From Dehalococcoidia bacterium (GTDB lineage: Bacteria; Chloroflexota; Dehalococcoidia; UBA1151; UBA1328), in assembly GCA_030745955.1 (NCBI GenBank), contig JASLNQ010000081.1, positions 1 through 8,477 on the forward strand: a stretch of 8,477 nt of DNA, in the 5' to 3' direction. Numbering within the stretch: position 1 is the stretch's first letter; every line of letters begins with the position of its first letter. Of this stretch, positions 1 through 5,881 are shown piece after piece. Under the pieces are notes generated by a model that did not search any database, had not been told where the DNA came from, and saw nothing but the letters and a program-made list of their open reading frames with translations. The translations under genes were made by a program, and so were the position numbers.

Positions 1-1226
1 GCCTCGACGCTGTAGAGCAGCGTGTGGTCCTGCGTGGTAACCGTGGTTACGATCCCCGAGGTGAGCGGCCGCGATATGTTGTCGACCGACGAAACCCGAT
101 CTCCCTCATTGGCAAACGGGATCGTGCTGATGGCGTACTCCCGGCCCGTGAAGCTCTTCGGGTCTTTCACCGCCGAAAGCAGCGACCGGCCCTCGACCCA
201 GCCCGGTATGTCCTGCCCGAACAACTCGAGCACCGTTGGCATGACATCGATCGCCGCGGTGATCGAGCTGACCTCGTTCGGCGCCATGCCGGGAACATGA
301 ATCAGCAATGGGATGGCCGTTACCTCTTCGTACAGGGGAGAGAAATCCCACTGTGAATCGGGGTCGCCATGCCCGTACATCTCGCCATTCGGGCGCTTCC
401 CGAACGTCATCTTGCCGAACCGTCCGCCGTGCTCGCCGAAGTAAAAGCCGTGGTCCGATGTGAAGATGATGGCGGTCTCGTCTTCGATGCCCATGTTCTG
501 GACCTTGCGGAGCAGGTAACCGAGCCACGTGTCGACCATCGTTATCTCACCGCAGTAGGTCGCGTGAGCCTTGTCCACCCTGGCCTGGCTCAGGCCCGGG
601 ACGTCCTGCCAGAACGCGTATGGCGGCTGGACGTACTCGCCGTCGAAATCGGGCATGTACAGCTCTGTGTAGTAGTTCGGCGCGTCCCAGGGCTCGTGCG
701 GGTCCCACGTGTCGACGTAAAGGAAAAAGTCTTCCTTGTAGTGGCGCTCCAGCCAGTCCCCCGCCTTCGTCATCGTCTGAGCCACACTGCGGTCCGACTC
801 TTTCCGCCACCAGGCGACCGTATCGCGCGACTCGTGGTGTCCCAACCCGACCACCCGGGTGCCGGAACCCTCCTGTCCCTGTACCGTCCAGAATGTCTGG
901 AAACCGCGGTCGTAGTTGAAGCCGTGCCGCCAGTAGAACGGTGTGTCGACAACCGCCGCAGTGTGGATATCGGCGGCTGCGAGTGTTTGCGCGAGCGTGG
1001 TCACGCTGTCGTCAAACGGCTCCCAGCCCATAAACGACATCGTCCACCTGCCCGTGGCGTGGTCGGCACGCGTCGGCATTGTCGGGAAGCCGCCGATGTA
1101 GTGCCTGTCGAAGCGCGTCCCGCGCGCCGCAAGGCTGTCGAGCACAGGTGTCTTGATATACGGGTGGCCGTACGCCCCGACGTGGTCTTTGCGGAAGGTA
1201 TCGGCGACTACCCAGATGACGTTCAT
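1..1226 (-). CDS. Sulfatase-family hydrolase (alkaline phosphatase superfamily), 3' end cut by window edge
   Basis: About 408 residues are visible; the C-terminus lies off the left edge. The ATG at 1226 follows a GGGGAG ribosome site with about 6 nt spacing. The N-terminus begins MNVIWVVADTFRKDHVGAYG, matching the first metal-binding block of sulfatases (usual form D-D-x-R-x-D-H-x-G-x-Y-G), with Asp9 and Asp14 kept and the second Asp changed to Thr10. The signature block is FPTMPTRADHATGR, so the position normally held by the Cys/Ser converted to formylglycine is Thr49. WDPHEPW carries the mid-domain His177, and FTSDHG carries metal ligands Asp258 and His259, followed by FGEHG, a conserved GK and PLYEEVTAIPLL. 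No signal peptide is seen, so it is probably cytoplasmic. The family hydrolyses sulfate or phosphate esters with a bivalent metal. With Thr as nucleophile, a phosphatase or phosphodiesterase role is as likely as arylsulfatase. The substrate cannot be read from the sequence. Confidence 0.9.
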   Translation of the reverse strand, partial: MNVIWVVADTFRKDHVGAYGHPYIKTPVLDSLAARGTRFDRHYIGGFPTMPTRADHATGRWTMSFMGWEPFDDSVTTLAQTLAAADIHTAAVVDTPFYWRHGFNYDRGFQTFWTVQGQEGSGTRVVGLGHHESRDTVAWWRKESDRSVAQTMTKAGDWLERHYKEDFFLYVDTWDPHEPWDAPNYYTELYMPDFDGEYVQPPYAFWQDVPGLSQARVDKAHATYCGEITMVDTWLGYLLRKVQNMGIEDETAIIFTSDHGFYFGEHGGRFGKMTFGKRPNGEMYGHGDPDSQWDFSPLYEEVTAIPLLIHVPGMAPNEVSSITAAIDVMPTVLELFGQDIPGWVEGRSLLSAVKDPKSFTGREYAISTIPFANEGDRVSSVDNISRPLTSGIVTTVTTQDHTLLYSVE

Positions 1227-1445
1227 TGCTAACTCCCCGTGTTAAGGACCGTGGCCGTTCAAGATCGCCACTGGCCCGCTCCTGCTGGCGTCCAGCACAT
1301 TATCCCGTAAACCGGACGGCGGTGCCGGAGGTGGTTGTGCCGGGGCCTCGGGTGGCTGCGGATCCGAGAGATTTGGGGGTGGAGAATTGTTGAGGAGGGC
1401 GGGTTAGGAAGGTTGGCCCAATCGGCACCGTTACCAGCCCCCGCA
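1227..1445. other. Intergenic region between permease remnant and sulfatase-like gene
   Basis: This 219 bp gap separates the stop of the permease remnant from the sulfatase-like start on the same strand. On the minus strand a GATAAT at 1294-1289 resembles a -10 box about 63 bp before the ATG at 1226, but no convincing -35 is found 16-18 bp upstream of it. The heptamer GTGCCGG occurs twice on the plus strand (about 1322 and 1337). No clear hairpin plus T-run terminator is visible. Confidence 0.3.
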
Positions 1446-2681
1446 TCAGCCGCTCTTACCCGGCATGCGCACGGTGGTTGCGATCTCGACCCGCCGTACT
1501 GAAACCGCGTCGAAAATCACAATAGCGACAGTCACCGCAATCAGTGAAACCACGAGTCCGACAAAATAATTCCAGTTGGTCGAAAACAGGACCGGCGGCA
1601 ACACGTTTCGGCTCGAAGCGGTCTGCGTCGCAGTTCCCACTGCAAGCCGGGCCATCACCAGGCCGGCACCGACACCTGCCGCAATGCCAATCGACAGCAC
1701 AACCAGCTGCTCGACCAGGCTGATGGCCACCAGCACGCGTCGCCTCGCCCCCAGCGCCATCAGCAATCCGTGGTTGAAGCGGTCGTTCGACGGGCGCATC
1801 GGAGCGAAGGTGAAGAACCCAAGTAACGCAAGCGCGACTGCCAGCGACGCGGTGACTATCGAAGCGCCGCGCCAACCGGCAACCGCAAGCGGCGTGACGA
1901 TCGAAGATTTTCGGAGTTCGTCACGGCTTTTCACGTTGTGCACACCGCCAATCATCGACGACACGCGGTCGATCCCCGCCGCGTTGCCCTGCGAATCTCC
2001 CGGTTCGTCCAGCCCGACAAACAACTCAGCCAGGAAATCCGCCGAGTAAAAACTGCTCATCGACGCGTATTTCCAGAGTTCCGCAGCGTCTGCAATCACG
2101 AACCCGCCATCAGCCGGGTCCATGGTCGGGAAGTAGCTGACCACACCGACGATCCGCACCGGGACCGACTGCTCGAAGACGTGTATCACCGTTTCGTCTC
2201 CGATGGCGAGGCCGTTCGCTATTAGCGCCATCGTGCTGAAGATCGCCGGAACCGAATCGGAGGCCGACCGGATTACCCCGCGCACACCCCGGTTGGTCCC
2301 GACTCCCAACTCGATCAGCAGGCCGTGGTCAGCTGGGCCGGTCTCACTGGTTCCCCGCGAATACTCAAACCCGCCGACTGCCGTATCCACCCCCTCTGAC
2401 GAGGCCAGCGGCTGCCATGAATCCGGAGTGTCAAACTGCTCCACGACCACCGGGTTCACCGGCCCGGTACTCCCGCCAACGGGCGCTTCGTCGTACATCA
2501 GATCGTCGATCCCAACGTTCGCGGGCGCAACAACCTCGTCGTTTGTCTGCTCGAAAAACACCAGTCCGGCGATCTCGACTGGCCTGGCCGCTATCCCCGG
2601 CACGTCGCCCATGCGCGCCTGCCATTCAGGCCCGGGCACTGCTCCCAGGTCGATGCACTGCCGGTCGTCCCCCGGTCCCAC
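1446..2681 (-). pseudogene. 5'-truncated FtsX/MacB-type ABC transporter permease (C-terminal part)
   Basis: The open frame encodes about 411 residues that look like the C-terminal part of an FtsX/MacB-fold permease. A long extracytoplasmic region (about 25-265) comes first, then three membrane segments at about 271-295, 316-347 and 369-392. The LLMALGARRR motif between the first two is typical of the FtsX domain, where the loop contacts the ATPase. Family members have an N-terminal membrane helix, and large ones have an extra N-terminal FtsX block; here the frame opens directly in the extracytoplasmic region with no signal or helix. The first residues (GTG at 2681, up to about 2650) lie in DNA that encodes a Mo hydroxylase in another frame, so they are not native permease. 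No ATPase partner is in the window. An internal ATG at 2612 has no good ribosome site. I read it as a gene that lost its 5' end at the junction near 2648. The transported substrate is unknown. Confidence 0.72.
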
Positions 2682-2932
2682 GGCACCCTGGCGGTATCGC
2701 CCAGAACGACATCGACATCGCCAGCTCTCATGGCAAACACCGGGGCGATCATCCTTGCGAAACCATCACGGATTCCCTGTCCATACTCGATCTTGCCCGA
2801 ATAGGCGCTCACTGTCCCATCGGTATAGACCTCAAGCAGAGTCCCGGCCTCGGGAACAGCCCGGCCCTGTGCCGGCTGACCCACGAACGGTGACCCCACC
2901 ACTCGCACAAGCAGCAGCCTGTCGCCGCTCAA
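2591..2932 (-). pseudogene. 3'-truncated xanthine dehydrogenase-family molybdopterin-binding subunit (N-terminal fragment)
   Basis: The frame starts at TTG 2932, inside the stop of the [2Fe-2S] gene (TTGA overlap), which suggests translational coupling. It has 113 codons before a TAG. Residues 32-95 match the first molybdopterin-binding segment of the NicB/isoquinoline-oxidoreductase type of large subunit: LLEVYTDGTVSAYSG, then KIEYGQGIR, then VDVVLGDTARVPWDRGTTGS. The E-Y/F-G-Q-G block and the GDT...GT.GS block are recognisable. Homology ends about residue 95 (near 2648), and the next 18 residues are out-of-frame read-through into permease DNA. Intact relatives have roughly 700 residues, so most of the Mo-cofactor domain and the active-site Glu are missing. 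The complete enzyme would hydroxylate an aromatic heterocycle or aldehyde using water, passing electrons to the [2Fe-2S] subunit. The exact start is uncertain; in-frame GTG codons follow within 12 codons. Confidence 0.75.
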
Positions 2933-3390
2933 TCCGTCACCCCGTCGCCCGCCGCGTTCTTCACGGCCTTCAGGATGCGGACATACGTCCCGCATCGGCA
3001 AATATGACCGCTAAGGGCCGACTTGATATCAGCCTGGGTAGGTTCGGGATTTCTTGAGAGCAGGGCAGTGGCGGAGACGATGAAACCCGGCGTGCAGTAT
3101 CCGCACTGAAACGCCGATTCCTCGGCAAAGGCCTGTTGGACCGGGTTGAGAATGCCTTCTTCTGCCAGCCCTTCGACGGTCGTGACCTCCCGGCCCACGA
3201 CCGAGCCCACCGGCGTCATGCACGCCCTTGTCGCCTCGCCGTCGACAAGCACGGAACATGCGCCGCAGTTGCCCTCGCCGCATCCGTACTTCGTTCCGGT
3301 CAGGTCGACATCCTGCCGCAGGACGTCCAGCAGCGACCTCTCGGGGTTGGCATCGATGTCGCGGATTGTCTTGTTTATCGAAATCTTCAT
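2929..3390 (-). CDS. (2Fe-2S)-binding subunit of a xanthine dehydrogenase-family molybdenum hydroxylase
   Basis: This complete 153-residue protein carries two [2Fe-2S] clusters that relay electrons from the molybdenum cofactor of the large subunit. The N-terminal plant-ferredoxin fold binds the first cluster with Cys37, Cys42, Cys45 and Cys57 (block KYGCGEGNCGACSVLVDG). The C-terminal four-helix domain binds the second with Cys96, Cys99, Cys131 and Cys133 (FQCGYCTPGF and HICRCGTY). All eight ligands are present and the length is normal for the family. I chose ATG 3390 because the protein then begins with the expected beta strand (MKISINKTIRD). An upstream in-frame ATG at 3489 would add 33 non-conserved residues and overlap the start of the divergent GH51 gene. 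The partner large subunit follows with a 4-base overlap but is truncated, so the enzyme is probably not functional from this locus. No FAD-binding subunit is seen. The substrate (nicotinate-like, purine or aldehyde) cannot be assigned. Confidence 0.93.
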   Translation of the reverse strand: MKISINKTIRDIDANPERSLLDVLRQDVDLTGTKYGCGEGNCGACSVLVDGEATRACMTPVGSVVGREVTTVEGLAEEGILNPVQQAFAEESAFQCGYCTPGFIVSATALLSRNPEPTQADIKSALSGHICRCGTYVRILKAVKNAAGDGVTD

Positions 3391-3488
3391 GGCAAACCCC
3401 GGGAGTTTACCGCGATAACGCACCACCGCGAACGGCGGCACCTCGAATACACTGCCCCTCGACCGGCCGCCACAGCCAGGAGTTTTCA
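3391..3488. promoter_or_regulatory. Divergent intergenic region (Mo-hydroxylase / GH51)
   Basis: This 98 bp gap lies between two divergently transcribed starts, so it should hold the promoters of both genes. The GH51 ribosome site AGGAG is at 3478-3482, six bases before the TTG start. On the minus strand a GGGG run sits 7-10 bases before the ATG at 3390. A weak -10-like TACACT is at 3448-3453 on the plus strand, without a good -35 partner. I see no strong operator palindrome. Confidence 0.35.
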
Positions 3489-4991
3489 TTGCTAGCCACT
3501 GTCACACTCGATACCGCCTTCAACGCAGGTCCGATCGACCCCCGGATATTCTCGGGCTTCCTCGAACACATCGGTCGTGCCATCTACGGCGGCGTCTACG
3601 ATCCCGGCAACAACCTGTCCGACCCTGACGGCTTCCGGCTCGACGTAGTGGAAGCGATGACCGGTCTGAACATGCCGTACGTCCGCTATCCGGGTGGAAA
3701 TTTCGTATCGAACTACGACTGGCGGGACGGCGTAGGCCCCGACCGCGTCCCGTTTCCCGATTTCGCATGGCGGGCGACCGAGCCCAACCTGTTCGGTACT
3801 GACGAGTTCATGAAGTGGTGCAAGGCTGTTGACACCGAATCCATGCTGGCAGTGAACCTCGGAACACTCGGCCCACCCGAGGCTGCGGCGCTTGTCGAGT
3901 ACTGCAACCTCGACACCAACACGCGGTGGGCGAACGTCCGGCGCGAAAACGGTTCAGCGGCACCCCATGCCGTGAAGATGTGGTGCCTCGGCAACGAGAT
4001 GGACGGGCCCTGGCAGGCGGGCCATATTCCGGCCGACCAGTACGCGCTGAAAGCACGTAACGCCGCACGGCTCATGCGCGGCATCGACGCCTCGATCGAG
4101 CTGGTGGCAGCCGGATCGTCGGGACGGCAAATGCCCACCTACCTCGAATGGGACCGCACGGTGCTTGAAACCTGCTGGGACGATATCGAGTTCATCTCGG
4201 CCCACCGTTACTCGCACAACCGCGACAACGACACCCCCGGATTTCTCGCTGAAGGCACGGTGATCGACTCGGTCCTCGACGACTACGCCGGCCTCATCGC
4301 CTACGTCAAAGGCGTGAAGCAGAGCAGGCACGACGTCTACGTTTCTTTCGACGAATGGAACGTCTGGTACCGGGAGCGCGATGGCAAGAACCGGGACGGC
4401 GACTGGCAGGTAGGGCCCACGCAGGTTGAGGAGGTATACAACCTCGAGGACGCGCTGGTGTGCGCCCAGTACCTCAATGCATTCATACGCCGCGCCGACC
4501 TGGTGAAGGTAGCGTGCCTGGCCCAGGTAGTGAACGTCATTGCGGCCGTGCTGACCAGTCCGACCGGCGTCCTCAAGCAGAGCATCTACTACCCGTCGGC
4601 CCTCTACGCCGGGTACGCAAAAGGCCTGTCGCTGACGCCAGTCGTCGAAAGTCCGCTCTACGACGCGAGCGACCGTAGCGAAGTGCCCTACGTCGATGCG
4701 TCCGCAAGCTTCGACGAGGCAACCGGCAACCTTTCGCTGTTCCTGGTCAACCGGTCGGTCGACGAAGATGTGTCAATGAGGATCGTGCTCGACGACCGCA
4801 GCGTTACCGGGCCTGGGACCGTTCACATCGTGACGGGCGACGACCCGAAACTCGCCAACACCTGGGACCAGCCGAACAATGTTGCGCCAAGTGAAGGAAA
4901 GGCCGAAACGAATGACACCGGCGGCCTGACCGTCACCGTTCCAAAGCTCGGCATGGCCGTGGTGGCCGACGTGACGACAATGGCCCGCTAA
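3489..4991 (+). CDS. Alpha-L-arabinofuranosidase, glycoside hydrolase family GH51
   Basis: This 500-residue enzyme releases terminal alpha-L-arabinofuranosyl residues from arabinan, arabinoxylan or their oligosaccharides by a retaining mechanism (EC 3.2.1.55 expected). The N-terminal motif IDPRIFSGFLEHIGRAIYGG is the GH51 hallmark, followed by the (beta/alpha)8 barrel (VRYPGGNFVSNYDWRDGVGP). The acid/base Glu170 lies in WCLGNEMDG and the nucleophile Glu289 in VSFDEWNVWY. Their 119-residue spacing equals that of the characterised Geobacillus enzyme (E175/E294). A C-terminal beta-sandwich covers about residues 390-500. There is no ATG near the homology start; the start is TTG 3489, placed six bases after AGGAG. 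No signal peptide is present, so it should act in the cytoplasm on imported oligosaccharides. It stands alone, divergent from the Mo-hydroxylase gene, with no transporter or other glycosidase beside it. Length and motifs suggest an intact, active enzyme. Some GH51 members act on glucans instead, so the substrate remains an inference. Confidence 0.95.
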   Translation: MLATVTLDTAFNAGPIDPRIFSGFLEHIGRAIYGGVYDPGNNLSDPDGFRLDVVEAMTGLNMPYVRYPGGNFVSNYDWRDGVGPDRVPFPDFAWRATEPNLFGTDEFMKWCKAVDTESMLAVNLGTLGPPEAAALVEYCNLDTNTRWANVRRENGSAAPHAVKMWCLGNEMDGPWQAGHIPADQYALKARNAARLMRGIDASIELVAAGSSGRQMPTYLEWDRTVLETCWDDIEFISAHRYSHNRDNDTPGFLAEGTVIDSVLDDYAGLIAYVKGVKQSRHDVYVSFDEWNVWYRERDGKNRDGDWQVGPTQVEEVYNLEDALVCAQYLNAFIRRADLVKVACLAQVVNVIAAVLTSPTGVLKQSIYYPSALYAGYAKGLSLTPVVESPLYDASDRSEVPYVDASASFDEATGNLSLFLVNRSVDEDVSMRIVLDDRSVTGPGTVHIVTGDDPKLANTWDQPNNVAPSEGKAETNDTGGLTVTVPKLGMAVVADVTTMAR

Positions 4992-5143
4992 TCGCTGTCG
5001 TAAACGTGTACGGCGCGTCGCCAGTCAGTCAAACACACATGTTTTCAGCGAACGTTTTGTCCGACTCGTGCCACCTCCCGAACGCCTCCACCGCGCCGGG
5101 CTGGCGTCGACGCCGGGCCGAACGGACGCGATACCATGCACCC
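4992..5143 (+). promoter_or_regulatory. Upstream region of the PIMT lipoprotein gene with a 12-bp palindrome
   Basis: The 152 bp between the GH51 stop and the PIMT start contain a perfect 12-bp palindrome, GGCGTCGACGCC, at 5103-5114. A TACCAT at 5132-5137 resembles a -10 box and ends six bases before the ATG at 5144. With no ribosome site before that ATG, a leaderless transcript is possible. The palindrome could be a -35-proximal operator, but a palindrome of this size can arise by chance in GC-rich DNA. No terminator with a T-run is visible after GH51. Confidence 0.3.
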
Positions 5144-5881
5144 ATGGTCAGGTTAATGAGGCTGCCGGCCGTAACTTTCTGCGTGATCGCCATTGCTATC
5201 ACTGCAGTATCGGCCTGTACCTCAGCACAGGGTCCTGACACAACGGTTGCCGAACTTTACATTGCAGCGCGGGCACACATGGTAGAAAACGATATCTCGG
5301 ACCGGGGGATCGACAATCCCCGGGTGCTTGCGGCCATGGGGGCGGTGTCCCGTGAAGAATTCGTTCCCGAGGGCTATCGCAGCCAGGCCTACAGTGACAA
5401 CCCCCTGCCAATTGGCGAGGGACAGACGATTTCACAGCCATACGTCGTAGCCCTGATGACCGGGCTGCTGGACGTGAAACCGGGCGACAGAATCCTGGAA
5501 GTAGGCACGGGCTCCGGTTACCAGGCAGCGATCCTTGCCGAAACTGGCGCGGAAGTTTACTCGGTCGAGATCATTCCAGAACTCGCAGAACGCGCACGCA
5601 ACGCTCTCGAACGCACGGGCTACACAGTCCATACACGGGTTGGCGACGGCTACTTTGGCTGGGAGGAGCATGCTCCCTATGACGGCATAATCGTCACCGC
5701 CGCCCCCGACCACGTTCCGGCCCCGCTACGAAGCCAGCTAAGTCCGCAGGGCAAAATGGTAATACCCGTCGGCCCACCCGGTGGAATCCAGTCTTTGTGG
5801 CTCATCGAGCAGCGTGATGGCCGGTGGGTGTCGTTGAACCAGGGAGAGGTGCGGTTCGTGCCGTTCGTTCGCGAGCAGTGA
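5144..5881 (+). CDS. pcm: Protein-L-isoaspartate O-methyltransferase with lipoprotein signal peptide
   Basis: The protein has 245 residues when started at ATG 5144 (MVRLM); ATG 5156 is an alternative with a closer AGG. The frame stays open 46 codons further upstream, but those codons show no conserved pattern. The enzyme uses SAM to methylate L-isoaspartyl residues in damaged proteins, the first step of their repair. The catalytic domain shows GEGQTISQPYVVALMT (about 91-106, with Ser97 of the TISQP motif), SAM motif I ILEVGTGSGYQAA (117-129), Glu142 in YSVEI for the ribose, and APYDGIIVTAA followed by KMVIPVG. Residues 1-24 form a basic start, a hydrophobic stretch and a lipobox VSAC, so Cys25 is probably lipidated and the enzyme anchored outside the cytoplasmic membrane. 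Most PIMTs, such as E. coli Pcm (208 residues), are cytosolic. An exported form raises the question of SAM supply. Its last 80 bp overlap the convergent membrane-protein gene. Confidence 0.92.
   Translation: MVRLMRLPAVTFCVIAIAITAVSACTSAQGPDTTVAELYIAARAHMVENDISDRGIDNPRVLAAMGAVSREEFVPEGYRSQAYSDNPLPIGEGQTISQPYVVALMTGLLDVKPGDRILEVGTGSGYQAAILAETGAEVYSVEIIPELAERARNALERTGYTVHTRVGDGYFGWEEHAPYDGIIVTAAPDHVPAPLRSQLSPQGKMVIPVGPPGGIQSLWLIEQRDGRWVSLNQGEVRFVPFVREQ

Noticed and set aside
369..1232. Long plus-strand open frame (287 codons) opposite the sulfatase-like gene
   Set aside because: It is antisense to a minus-strand frame with clear sulfatase motifs. The translation is Arg/Val-rich with no recognisable domain, as expected for a shadow frame in GC-rich DNA.
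1300..1445. Rho-independent terminator after the permease remnant
   Set aside because: GC-rich repeats such as GTGCCGG are present, but no stem followed by a T-run could be identified in the minus direction.
2203..3057. Plus-strand open frame (284 codons) spanning permease, Mo-hydroxylase fragment and [2Fe-2S] gene
   Set aside because: The product is Pro/Arg/Ser-rich and has no family motif. The opposite strand has strong homology throughout.
3390..3489. ATG at 3489 (minus strand) as the start of the [2Fe-2S] subunit
   Set aside because: It would add 33 residues not typical of the family. ATG 3390 gives the standard N-terminus.
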